Origin: Spirochaetia bacterium
GTDB lineage: Bacteria; Spirochaetota; Leptospiria; Leptospirales; Leptonemataceae
Assembly: GCA_009885105.1 (NCBI GenBank)
Contig: VFLI01000031.1
Coordinates: 1 to 64,000 of the forward strand
DNA: 64,000 nt
Reading direction: 5' to 3'
Shown here: piece by piece, positions 27,207 through 35,482 of the stretch
How the letters are laid out: the number at the start of each line of letters is the position of its first letter
Numbering within the stretch: the first letter of the stretch is position 1
Position numbers and translations under genes: made by a program
Notes under the pieces: generated by a model
Seen by the model: the letters and a program-made list of their open reading frames with translations, nothing else
What the model was told of the DNA's origin: nothing
Database searches by the model: none

Positions 27207-29770
27207 CGCGGATGATCTTTTTTTTCTCTGCGTACAAAACCCGCTGTACCGTCCACGAGCAAAAATTCTCCGTCCTGGAAGATAGACGTTACTCTGTCAA
27301 CTGCCAGAACGGCCGGGATGCCAAATTCGCGCGCGACGATTGCGGCGTGAGAAAGCGGCCCGCCGATTTCTGTTACGACAGCGGCGGCCACTCCAAAAAG
27401 GGGTGTCCAGGCCGGGGCGGTGGATGGCGCGACAAGAATATCCCCTTTTTTCACTTTGCCGAATTCGGATTGATTGCGCACAATGCACACCGGGCCTCTC
27501 GCCAGACCATGACTTGCTCCGATACCGCGAAGAGCTTCACCTTCATTCGCCGGTCGAGACGCCAATTTGATCTGCGGGGGAATACTTCCAGATGCGACGA
27601 ACCAATTTTCTCCTTCTGACCAGGCCGTCTCGACTTTGCTGAAACCCCGCCGTCTCCGCATCACCCGCTGCCGAAGATCGGCGATCTCTCCGCGAATTGC
27701 CTGAGACAGCTCTTTATTGCGCAGATAAAATACATCTTCAGAATCTGCCAGCGTATTACTCCGGTGCAGCAAATTGCCAAGAGCCTGGAGCGCTTTACGC
27801 ATTTGTGTGACAGCTTTTCCATAAGGCACAAAACCATCCTCTCGGGCGATAAGATAATTGCGAGCGCGGCGTAAACTGCCGTTGAACAGCCGGGCCATCG
27901 GTGCGCTCAGGCGGTCGCAGATTTCTTTGTGCGCGGCTGCAAACTCGACCTTATACCTGGATTCAACAGATTCTGTCGCGGGCGCCGGGAAATCGACGCT
28001 CAGCGCTTTTACCAAACCCAGAACTGCCTCGGGATTCTCCCTCCATGTCGGAACACTCGGTACGCTTACCATGCCGCGCGATGGATTGTGTCCCCAGACT
28101 GCCAGAAAACAATCCAGCGCCGCAAGAAATTCGCTGCTTTTTATGCCATGCCGGCTTGCCGATTGTGCCAGACGATCCATGTCACGATTCATCAGGGCCG
28201 TGGAATACGGCACGGCAAGAAAGACCTTCTGGTTCAGGATGGCAGCCCTCGTTTTGCCGACGGCCCGTCTAATCCAGAATTTCGTAAGCGATTCATGCAG
28301 AATACCGCAAAGAAATATTTTTTGAAATCGCGCAGGCATATATCGATCCAGTATCGAAAAGATTTTGTGAATATGGTCGACAAGGAGCGTCGCGTCCAGG
28401 GTGTTTAAGTCTACATTGGACAAATCCTCAACTTCTCGCAAAAACTCCTTCGACATGGGCGACCAGGCGTCGATCGGGTCGTCAAACAGCGCCCTAAAAA
28501 AACGATGGGGCAGTTTCCAGAGAAGCTTAAAAGAGGGGCCGGGCAATTTCGGCCGAAACGCGATCCGGCCATCAGGAAATTCTTCTATAAAAGCGTCCGC
28601 TGAAAAGGAACGAAATCCGATGTCTGCCGCAAGCGACAGCATCCCGTCGATTGCGTTTCGGAGAATAAAAAAATCCATCGGTTTGAGAGGTTCGGGAAAA
28701 TGTTCCGACAGATCCGTAGCCATTTTCTTAGCCAGGATTTTCCCTCCGAATCTGAGCGGTCTCTCAGTTTCAGAAAGCGACGTTGTAATCGGACGACTCT
28801 GCAAAAGATAAAGCTTTCCCTGCGAGAATGCCCATTCGATATCCTGCGGGAAATTGTAATGTGACATAACCTTACGCCCGAGATTAGCCAGCGTCGTCAG
28901 CTCGCGATCTGATAGACAATATCGGATACGATCTTCCTGCGAGGTCGGCCTGATCTTGGTTCCGAGTTCTGTAGAAACAACTTTTTTTTCCTTGGTTCCC
29001 AGTTGACGGGTTTGTATTTTTCCGCTGGTCCTTAAAACAAAAATATCAGGCGTAACCAGACCGCTGACGACAGATTCGCCGAGGCCGTAACTGGCAGTCA
29101 CCATAAACTCACTTCGTGAGGAATTCATCGGATTGGCGGTGAACAGAACGCCGGCGACATCGGCCTCCACCATGCGTTGCACGACGACTGCGAGATTCAC
29201 AGAAAAATGATCGTAGCCCATGCGCATTCGGTAATGTACGGCCCGGCTCTCCCAGAGACTCGCCCAGCATTTACGCACAGCGGTTAAAACCATGTCTTTG
29301 CCCCTGATATTCAGAAAAGTTTCCTGCTGTCCGGCAAATGAAGCATCAGGCAAATCCTCGGCAGTGGCGCTGGAGCGGACGGCTACAGAATAGAGATTGC
29401 CGTGTTCTTGATCCGGTCTTGCGTCGCCTGCCTGAGCGAGCTGCGCTCCGGCAATCCGCAAGTAGCCACCGGTTATTGCCTCTGCGATATCATCGGGCAG
29501 GGATGCTGACAAAATCCACGACTGAATATCGGCGGAAGCCTGCTCTATTTTTGCAAGATCGTCTGATGCAATCTTCAGCCTGTCTCGAATTTGCGAGGCA
29601 AGCCCCCCCGTTTGGGTTATTTCTCTGTAAGCATCCGCCGCGATGACGAACCCGGGAGGAACCGGAAATCCGGCATTGAACATTTCGCCCAGGTTAGCGC
29701 CTTTCCCGCCGGCGATGCCAACAGAATTCTTGTTCAATTCGGAGAAATCATATATCCATTGACTTTCCAT
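27203..29770 (-). CDS. PEP synthase/rifampicin-phosphotransferase-like enzyme
   Basis: Protein of 855 residues with the N-terminal ATP-grasp domain of PEP synthase/PPDK (VGIAGGKGANLGEM, VPPGFVIAADAYR, VAVRSSATAEDLPDASFAGQ, DIEWAFSQGKLYLLQSRPIT) and the C-terminal swivelling phosphohistidine domain (VTEIGGPLSHAAIVAREF, then GIPAVLAV; catalytic His in PLSHA). Between them lie about 450 residues, and there is no PEP/pyruvate TIM-barrel after the His domain. That order, ATP-grasp - long middle - His at the extreme C-terminus, is that of rifampicin phosphotransferases and related antibiotic or small-molecule kinases, not of true PEP synthase. Substrate is unknown. It is the last gene of a minus-strand operon starting at 33162. 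Confidence 0.85.
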   Translation of the reverse strand: MESQWIYDFSELNKNSVGIAGGKGANLGEMFNAGFPVPPGFVIAADAYREITQTGGLASQIRDRLKIASDDLAKIEQASADIQSWILSASLPDDIAEAITGGYLRIAGAQLAQAGDARPDQEHGNLYSVAVRSSATAEDLPDASFAGQQETFLNIRGKDMVLTAVRKCWASLWESRAVHYRMRMGYDHFSVNLAVVVQRMVEADVAGVLFTANPMNSSRSEFMVTASYGLGESVVSGLVTPDIFVLRTSGKIQTRQLGTKEKKVVSTELGTKIRPTSQEDRIRYCLSDRELTTLANLGRKVMSHYNFPQDIEWAFSQGKLYLLQSRPITTSLSETERPLRFGGKILAKKMATDLSEHFPEPLKPMDFFILRNAIDGMLSLAADIGFRSFSADAFIEEFPDGRIAFRPKLPGPSFKLLWKLPHRFFRALFDDPIDAWSPMSKEFLREVEDLSNVDLNTLDATLLVDHIHKIFSILDRYMPARFQKIFLCGILHESLTKFWIRRAVGKTRAAILNQKVFLAVPYSTALMNRDMDRLAQSASRHGIKSSEFLAALDCFLAVWGHNPSRGMVSVPSVPTWRENPEAVLGLVKALSVDFPAPATESVESRYKVEFAAAHKEICDRLSAPMARLFNGSLRRARNYLIAREDGFVPYGKAVTQMRKALQALGNLLHRSNTLADSEDVFYLRNKELSQAIRGEIADLRQRVMRRRRGFSKVETAWSEGENWFVASGSIPPQIKLASRPANEGEALRGIGASHGLARGPVCIVRNQSEFGKVKKGDILVAPSTAPAWTPLFGVAAAVVTEIGGPLSHAAIVAREFGIPAVLAVDRVTSIFQDGEFLLVDGTAGFVRREKKDHPR

Positions 29771-29791
29771 TTTGTTCTCCCGAACTACTTG

Positions 29792-31054
29792 CTACTTTTG
29801 CGCATACTCGAAGACGCCATCCCAGAACTCTGGTTTGTTTCGTTTGAGAACCCTGATACGTTCCATATACATACGACTGATCTTATCCGACGGATACGCA
29901 CCCAGTACGACCTGAAAGGCATCAGTGGCAAGGTCAAATTCTCCGCTTTTGTAGAATTGCAGAGCACGCGTGAAATCTGCTAGAGTGATTTGTTTTCGAT
30001 CGATCACATCAGGGGGACAGCAGCTGAAGACTTCGAAAAGAACACAGGGCGTGGATCGTCCCTTCACGCGCACAGCATCTACCTCTCGTGTCAGAATGTT
30101 AGCATCCGCATGCAGTCTCCTGTAAGTCGTATCCGTGATCAGGATATCGGATCCATAAATCTTATTGAGAGACTCGATCCTGGATGCGACATTCACCGTA
30201 TCGCCCATAACGGTGTACTCCATGCGCCGCGATGAGCCGACGCTGCCGGCGACGACGATTCCGGTATGCATTCCGATTCTCATGGAAACAGGTCTTGTTT
30301 TGAAAGGTTCCCGGTCATTCAACGCCATCAGGCTGTGCATCATCTGAATCGCGGCGTTCACTGCCTGGGTTGCATCATTCTCGCGTTTGAGCGGCACGCC
30401 AAAAATGGCCATGATTCCGTCACCGATGAATTTATCCAGAAATCCCTCATGATCGAGTATGACTTTCACCATTTCCTCAAAATAAATATTGAGAAAATTT
30501 AATAATTCATGCGGATGTAATTTTTCCGACAGGCCGGTGAAATCGCGCAGATCAGAAAATAGCACTGTGGCCTCGGTTTCTTCTCCCTCCACGTTGAGCT
30601 GTTTTTCAGACAGTATACGATCGACAACCTGGGGCGAGACATAGCGCCCAAAAATTTCTGTGACCTGCTGACGATGCTTTTTTTCGTGCTGCTCGTGATC
30701 GCGCAGAGCGCCGGTCAGGACGCCCACCAGCAAAAAAAAGGGCGCCTCAACCAGATGTTCCGTCATCAATATGCCGCCATGCCCTTCGTGTCCGGAATGC
30801 CCGGCGCCGTACATCACCCCCATATGAAAGATCGCCGCTGTGAGACCCCCCGCGCCTCCCACAACCATCCCCGCGGATAGCGCCCCAAAGAGTATGGGAA
30901 AATAATAAATACGAAGGGCCACAGCCTTCAGCAGATCGGAATCGTAAAGATTCGCGCCGGCGTGCAATGCCGTGGCCAGCGCTATGCCTCCGATCGTCCA
31001 GAGAAGAGGCCGGACCGGGATTCGAGCGTAAACATGCCAGTTGTGTTTGCTCAT
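29792..31054 (-). CDS. Membrane class III adenylate cyclase
   Basis: Protein of 420 residues. The N-terminal 130 residues hold three or four membrane helices and a His/Gly-rich loop (GHSGHEGHGG, about 85-94). A short linker resembling FGRYVSPQVVDRIL leads into a class III nucleotide cyclase domain: VLFSDLRDFTGLSE (first metal Asp), DKFIGDGIMAIFG (purine Lys and second metal Asp), and MGDTVNVASRIESLNK (Asn and Arg of the transition state). All catalytic residues are present, so it should make cAMP. The C-terminal tail after the domain is helical. It overlaps the upstream gene by 4 bases (31051-31054). Confidence 0.9.
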   Translation of the reverse strand: MSKHNWHVYARIPVRPLLWTIGGIALATALHAGANLYDSDLLKAVALRIYYFPILFGALSAGMVVGGAGGLTAAIFHMGVMYGAGHSGHEGHGGILMTEHLVEAPFFLLVGVLTGALRDHEQHEKKHRQQVTEIFGRYVSPQVVDRILSEKQLNVEGEETEATVLFSDLRDFTGLSEKLHPHELLNFLNIYFEEMVKVILDHEGFLDKFIGDGIMAIFGVPLKRENDATQAVNAAIQMMHSLMALNDREPFKTRPVSMRIGMHTGIVVAGSVGSSRRMEYTVMGDTVNVASRIESLNKIYGSDILITDTTYRRLHADANILTREVDAVRVKGRSTPCVLFEVFSCCPPDVIDRKQITLADFTRALQFYKSGEFDLATDAFQVVLGAYPSDKISRMYMERIRVLKRNKPEFWDGVFEYAQK

Positions 31055-32403
31055 ATCTTCGCTCTCCTCGCCACGATAAATGGGGCCTTTCCCATTTTCG
31101 TTCGCGGAATTGCCGAAACGAATTCAATCTGGATTGGCGGTGCGATGGCGCCGGAGTTCTCCAAACCTTTGCTTAAAATCCGAATCAGATCATTCTGGTT
31201 TACGGTTTTCTGATCGCCCGCGATAAGCAGCCGCAATCGGTCCGTCTCTTGAATTACCTGCCAGCCGTTAGAGGGGAGAGGGTCCAGTATTTTATGAAAA
31301 AATATAGGATGAATGCGAATAAGCTTGCCGCTATTGTCTGGAATATAAAGAACATCTTCCATGCGGCCTTCTATGTCGCTGATGAGCGCGAAAGGACGAC
31401 TGCAGGGACAAATGGCCTCGGACAACTTCACGCGGTCGCTGATTTCGTAACGTATAAGCGGCAATGTTCGGCTGAAGAGTACAGTTACCAGAAGCTTCGC
31501 GCCGTATTCATCCGGTGATACCGGATTGTTATTTTCATCCACTACTTCAGGGATGACCAAATCCTCGAAAAGATGCAGATTCTGATGCTGCTCACATTCA
31601 GCGGCGATACTGGCAGTTTCGGTCGCGGCATATTCATTGAACGGCCAAATTCCCCAGGCCCTGTGAATGAGCTGTCGGACCTGGACAGTCAGTACTTCAG
31701 ATGCGCTAAAAACGGCGCGCGGCCTTATCTTGAGGCGCCCGGCGATCTGCTCATCGGCAAGAACACGCGCCATGGAGGCGTAAGCGACAAGCGACTCCGG
31801 CTGAAAAGAATTGAGCTCTTTAACCGTATCTTCCATCGGCTGGTTGGCGTCTATTCGCAAAGTCGGAACCCACCAGCTTCGCAGTGTCGCTCCAGCTCTT
31901 GCAGACTGATGATACGGAGTCGTAGAGCTAACGATAGCCAGTTTCATCCTTCGTGTAAGCGAGGCCGTGACGCCGGACCATGTGTTGGCCCGCGCGAAAG
32001 AAGCAAGCACTGTCATCCACTCGTCGTTGTTCCAGAGAAAAATTCCGCGCCTGCCCATGCTTCCCGATGTGGAGGCAACCCGGTATCGATCTCGAAAACG
32101 CTCTTCGATTCCACCGGTTTCGATATAGCCCGTCAAATCGGACAGCGTGATGCGCGAGTCCGTCAGAATGTCATCGTATTTCTCCATCAGCATCGCCTTT
32201 GTCACAACAGGCAATTCGCTCAGGGGAGCGTCATATAACCCGGCATGAAATCGCCCGTAAAACGCCGAATGCTGATAGGCAAACGAACGCAGGTCGTTTA
32301 ATGATTTCGCCTGATGAGTTAACAATCGCCGCCTGTCCCAGTAGTCGCGTTGCATCAATTTACGACGATGATAAAGAAGTCGTATGACTGTGGTCAGATT
32401 CAT
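31051..32403 (-). CDS. PaaK/CapK-like adenylate-forming enzyme
   Basis: Protein of 450 residues of the phenylacetate-CoA ligase/coenzyme F390 synthetase/CapK branch of the ANL superfamily. Motifs: ASTSGSMGRRGIFLWNNDEW (the Ser/Gly/Thr-rich ATP loop), NEYAATETASIAAECEQH (the YG.TE-like A5 motif), LIRYEISDRVKL (the RY.TGD A7-like motif) and TKMGKAPFIV near the end (A10-like Lys). It should activate a carboxylate as an adenylate; CapK-type relatives act in polysaccharide decoration. Overlaps both neighbours by 4 bases, indicating a tightly coupled operon. Confidence 0.82.
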   Translation of the reverse strand: MNLTTVIRLLYHRRKLMQRDYWDRRRLLTHQAKSLNDLRSFAYQHSAFYGRFHAGLYDAPLSELPVVTKAMLMEKYDDILTDSRITLSDLTGYIETGGIEERFRDRYRVASTSGSMGRRGIFLWNNDEWMTVLASFARANTWSGVTASLTRRMKLAIVSSTTPYHQSARAGATLRSWWVPTLRIDANQPMEDTVKELNSFQPESLVAYASMARVLADEQIAGRLKIRPRAVFSASEVLTVQVRQLIHRAWGIWPFNEYAATETASIAAECEQHQNLHLFEDLVIPEVVDENNNPVSPDEYGAKLLVTVLFSRTLPLIRYEISDRVKLSEAICPCSRPFALISDIEGRMEDVLYIPDNSGKLIRIHPIFFHKILDPLPSNGWQVIQETDRLRLLIAGDQKTVNQNDLIRILSKGLENSGAIAPPIQIEFVSAIPRTKMGKAPFIVARRAKI

Positions 32404-33002
32404 AAGCGCTTTCCCACTCCGATAAAAAAATCGCCGAACCAGCGTTCGACATAATTGCCGTCGACTTTGATTTCCTGTTTTTCCAGTTCGCTTATGAATT
32501 CAACGGGGCTGAATCGGTTTTCTTCCGGATGGACGAGAAACTTCCTGTACGCCGAGCGACTCAGCGCTTTGCGCGTCACCTCCTCGAAGAAAAAGCGTCC
32601 TCCGGGTTTCAGGACTCGTCGCACTTCCCCGACTGCTTTCTGCCAGTCCGGAATATGGTGGATGATTCCGAAGTCGAAGACCGCGTCAAAAGAAGCATCG
32701 GTGGCATCGATCGCGCAGGCATCACCGACCATCACACTGACCTTGCCGGGGATATAACTGGCCAGACGAACACGGGCACGATCTATCATCGCGGGATCCA
32801 GATCGAATGCCACAAGTTCTCCCACTTTAAATCGTTGTATCAATATTTCCGCGCCCACACCGCGACCGCATCCGATTTCAAGCGCTTTCAGTCCCTCGAC
32901 CGAACCGCCCAGCCGGGCCAAAAGCGGTGCCTCATAATGTCGCTGGATGAAGGCGCGCAGTGGATTGTTCATCAGAGCAAATTCGATTTTATTCAGTTTC
33001 AT
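32400..33002 (-). CDS. SAM-dependent methyltransferase
   Basis: Protein of 200 residues with class I methyltransferase motifs: KALEIGCGRGVGAEIL (motif I), LVAFDLDPAMIDRAR (motif II), DAVFDFGIIHHIPDW (motif IV) and EVRRVLKPGGRFFFEE (post-IV). This is the UbiE/Methyltransf_11 type, small-molecule substrate unknown. Overlaps the CapK-like gene by 4 bases. Its ATG lies inside the end of the methyltransferase fragment at 32989-33162. Confidence 0.87.
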   Translation of the reverse strand: MKLNKIEFALMNNPLRAFIQRHYEAPLLARLGGSVEGLKALEIGCGRGVGAEILIQRFKVGELVAFDLDPAMIDRARVRLASYIPGKVSVMVGDACAIDATDASFDAVFDFGIIHHIPDWQKAVGEVRRVLKPGGRFFFEEVTRKALSRSAYRKFLVHPEENRFSPVEFISELEKQEIKVDGNYVERWFGDFFIGVGKRL

Positions 33003-33162
33003 TCTTTTTTATACCCAGATCGCGGCCGGACAAACCTCGCAGCATCTCGATCCGCGATTTCCGAAACAGCATGGCCTCCATCGGTCTCTCCATGAAATCG
33101 TAGATCCCCGCGACGCGGTCATATTTCTTCCTGATTTTCTCTGTGCTATTTTTAATATTCAT
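32989..33162 (-). pseudogene. N-terminal fragment of a second methyltransferase
   Basis: A 57-residue frame beginning MNIKNSTEKIRKKYDRVA and continuing GIYDFMERPMEAMLF...MLRGLSGRDLG, which is the characteristic start of UbiE-like methyltransferases up to just before motif I. It then runs into unrelated residues and stops 12 bases after the start of the next gene. It is therefore the stub of a methyltransferase whose catalytic part was deleted, leaving the operon leader in place. Confidence 0.72.
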
Positions 33163-33167
33163 AAGCT

Positions 33168-33620
33168 CTAATCAAAAGAGTCAAACACAGCCGTTGATCC
33201 ATCTTTCGAAAAGCTGACGACTTTGTAAGGATCATGCGCGCCGCCTTGTTCCATACCGGGTGAACCGACAGGCATTCCAAGAACCGACAATCCAATGACC
33301 GCCGGTTTCTCATTCAGCAGGCGCTTGATGGATGAAGCGGGAACGTGGCCCTCGATTGCATAGCCGCCCACCTGAGCCGTATGACAGCTCGTGAGTCTTT
33401 CCGGTACACCCAGCTCGTTTCTGACCTCCGCCACCGTGCTCGACTCGATAACGGTAACTTCAAAGCCATTCTCCCGCAAATGATTCGCCCACGCTGCGCA
33501 GCATCCACAGCTTGGATTCTTATATACTGTGATTTTAGGCTTGGCCCCGGCACACGCTGTGAAATACGTCATAATGACGGCGAGGATCGTTCCCACTAAA
33601 ATTAACTTCTTTATGTTCAT
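33168..33620 (-). CDS. DUF411 metal-binding lipoprotein
   Basis: Protein of 150 residues from ATG 33620, preceded by GGAG at good spacing. The leader MNIKKLILVGTILAVIMTYF ends at TAC, a lipobox-like site. The mature part has the DUF411 signature: KITVYKNPSCGCCAAWANHL, SCHTAQVGGYAIEGHVPA, IGLSVLGMPVGSPGME. DUF411 proteins accompany copper and other metal resistance genes and have a thioredoxin-like fold with a CxCC site. Here it stands near a heavy-metal RND pump. Confidence 0.88.
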   Translation of the reverse strand: MNIKKLILVGTILAVIMTYFTACAGAKPKITVYKNPSCGCCAAWANHLRENGFEVTVIESSTVAEVRNELGVPERLTSCHTAQVGGYAIEGHVPASSIKRLLNEKPAVIGLSVLGMPVGSPGMEQGGAHDPYKVVSFSKDGSTAVFDSFD

Positions 33621-33672
33621 CTCATTACTCCTTTTGTTATTTAATATAATTAATAAATAAAATTCCATCATA

Positions 33673-33756
33673 CTACTCGCGCAACTCCAGCCAGTCGCCT
33701 TTCGGTCCGACGCCATGTATATGCGTCATTTTCGCGCCGTAATGCCCGGTGACCAT
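33673..33756 (-). other. Short coding-like stretch after the His-rich gene
   Basis: A frame from ATG 33756 encodes MVTGHYGAKMTHIHGVGPKG and DWLELRE before a stop. The residues look protein-like, but the product would be only 27 residues. It may be the remnant C-terminus of a neighbouring gene. No family is recognised. Confidence 0.25.
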
Positions 33757-33769
33757 ATCGATCCAATTC

Positions 33770-34066
33770 TCAATGCATATGACCACCCGAGTGTCCGCCG
33801 TCCGAATGGCCGCCACCTGAATGCTCACCGTTCGAATGGCCGCCGCCCGAACCCTCATGTTCGAATGTGCCTCCCGCTTTCATACAGGCATCCATTGACA
33901 TGTAGAGCCACCCTTGACCGCCGCAGGCGTTCGTGTCTTTGCAAGTTTTCAGGTCGAAGCATTTGCCCCTTTCCTGCGAATGTTGTTCCTGCGACTGGAC
34001 CTGGCTCAAGCTTGCGGCAAGAAGGGCGGTTATTACGATTCCCATCAGTAATTTATTGTTCTTCAT
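33770..34066 (-). CDS. Small periplasmic Cys- and His/Gly-rich protein
   Basis: Protein of 98 residues from ATG 34066 (the ATG at 34072 lies directly on the AAGGAG ribosome site, so the second one is used). A signal peptide is cleaved near VQSQEQ. The mature protein has CFDLKTCKDTNACGGQGW and DACMKAGG, four Cys in a pattern seen in small proteins of metal-stress loci (DUF2282/BufA-like), then a tail of repeated G(G/E)HS units with seven or more His. Metal binding is likely; exact family uncertain. Confidence 0.7.
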   Translation of the reverse strand: MKNNKLLMGIVITALLAASLSQVQSQEQHSQERGKCFDLKTCKDTNACGGQGWLYMSMDACMKAGGTFEHEGSGGGHSNGEHSGGGHSDGGHSGGHMH

Positions 34067-34108
34067 TTTCATCTCCTTTAATGGTATCCTAAACTATTTC
34101 AATCCAGA

Positions 34109-34280
34109 TCAACGACCATCCAGCGCAACGACGTCGCCTTTTTCCGCTGTACCGGAAATTGTGGCTCTGGCAAAATGTTCGTCCAGTATCTCGGATATCT
34201 TTGCTGAGCCGGTGTAAACTTTCTTATAAATTGTCGTTCCGCATTGTTTAAAATATTCAAATAGCTTGCCTCCTTCCTCG
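34109..34280 (-). pseudogene. C-terminal remnant, family shared with 27045-27206
   Basis: Minus-strand frame without a start, reading EEGGKLFEYFKQCGTTIYKK, then VYTGSAKISEILDEHFARAT and ISGTAEKGDVVALDGR before TGA (34109-34111). Similar in order and content to the remnant at 27045-27206. The parent gene is not in the window. Confidence 0.55.
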
Positions 34281-34320
34281 TGCGCTGAGGCACGAGTTCA
34301 AAAAGTGGAAAGGAAGCAGC

Positions 34321-34707
34321 CTAAATCAAAAGCGTTTGAAGACGAATGACAAGATCTGGCGGAGGGAACCCCGTTTCGGACCCGAATATCGTTGTTGACC
34401 AAGAAAACGTAGACTCATGTTGCAGAGCGATGCGGACGTGCCGGTAATAGAAAAAAGGTGTAAGGGATATGCTGTCTTTCGAGTTTTCCTTTAAGGATGT
34501 TGCATTCTGACAGCAATCATCGCTCGATTTCTTTTCCGGCTGAGAACCGTGTTTGTGGCACGGCGCTTCCTCGTTCGAGGTTTTTGAAGTATTTGAGTGG
34601 AAAGAGCAGAGTGTTGTACTGCATAGGGTCAGGCGAAATAAGAGCGCCGGCAGGATTAAAACTGCCGTGAAACTTAATCCCCATTGCCGTGCAAATTTTC
34701 GATGCAT
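34321..34707 (-). CDS. Small secreted Cys/His protein (DUF2946-like layout)
   Basis: Protein of 128 residues. A hydrophobic leader (residues about 10-32) is followed by Cys-rich segments (CSTTLCSF, APCHKHGS, DDCCQN) and a C-terminus ending PPPDLVIRLQTLLI. The layout (leader, CxH motifs in the middle, proline-rich end) is that of small proteins encoded next to copper/RND efflux genes, and of the protein at 39941-40342 in this window. A good sigma-70-type promoter lies 28 bases upstream. Confidence 0.6.
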   Translation of the reverse strand: MHRKFARQWGLSFTAVLILPALLFRLTLCSTTLCSFHSNTSKTSNEEAPCHKHGSQPEKKSSDDCCQNATSLKENSKDSISLTPFFYYRHVRIALQHESTFSWSTTIFGSETGFPPPDLVIRLQTLLI

Positions 34708-34734
34708 AGTCCAACCGAATCCCGGTAAGTATTA

Positions 34735-34789
34735 ATTATAGCGAAAAGAATTTCATCGTCAACCAGTTTTCCTACTTACAGGGTAGGAA
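34735..34789 (-). promoter_or_regulatory. Sigma-70-like promoter with upstream inverted repeat
   Basis: On the minus strand TTGACG (34762-34757) and TATAAT (34740-34735) are 16 bases apart and point to the gene starting at 34707. Just upstream of the -35 box lies a perfect inverted repeat, TTCCTAC (34769-34775), 7-base spacer, GTAGGAA (34783-34789), a likely regulator site. The regulator is unknown; metal control is suggested by the neighbourhood. Confidence 0.6.
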
Positions 34790-34852
34790 TTGGCATGACT
34801 TTTGTCATACATCTTTGATAACGCCTGGATGGGAACCAGCTATCACTTCGCT

Positions 34853-35303
34853 TCATTCGGACGATTTTGCGATTTTCAGCATCACTCCATGATCGTTGCC
34901 AAATTTACAAATAGTGTCGCAGTGTTCCCGTAGATCGGAAAAGAGGATGTACTGGATCGAAATTTTATTGGCCCGAATCGCCGGTCTTTTCAACTTCAAA
35001 CGCCGCAATCACTGAATCGTCTATTGCGTCGAGCCACAATATGTCGATGAGCTTAATGGTGTTTAAGATTTCCGGCGCGACATTCAATTCCGGAAGAGTC
35101 TGTAATGAAAATTCAGCAAGTCTTCCATCTTTATAAGTCTTCGTTCTGTCGTTCGCCGCGGCAATCACTCTGTATGAAACCGGTCAATGCTCCGAGATCG
35201 CTCGAAACGCTTTTAAGCGATCTGCGCTGCTTATGAACCATGTGTTGTATACCGAAGAAGGTTCGCTTTTATATCGCTGGATGACAGACTTTAAATCTTC
35301 CAT
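34853..35303 (-). pseudogene. Decayed conserved protein, three pieces
   Basis: Piece 1, from ATG 35303: MEDLKSVIQRYKSEPSSVYN, TWFISSADRLKAFRAI, then stop. Piece 2 (to 34965): NDRTKTYKDGRLAEFSLQTL, IKLIDILWLDAIDDSVIAAF, EVEKTG. Piece 3, another frame, to 34853: ISIQYILFSDLREHCDTICK, FGNDHGVMLKIAKSSE. These are the start, middle and end of one conserved bacterial protein of roughly 370-400 residues that I recall from hypothetical proteins, possibly nuclease-related (the AFEVEK segment looks like a PD-(D/E)xK-type strand). Two internal deletions and frame changes make it non-functional. Confidence 0.7.
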
Positions 35304-35482
35304 ATTTTTATTGATTTTCGCGGGGATTTTACTTCATTAACAGGTATCTCGATGCAAACCGGTCAAGTCAAAAAAATGATAAAAATTCGTTTACAATTTA
35401 ATATAATGTGGAACCCTAAAAAATGGTCCACATTATGACTTTTATCATAAAACCAAATCTGCCTCTCTGGCGTCTAATTTAC

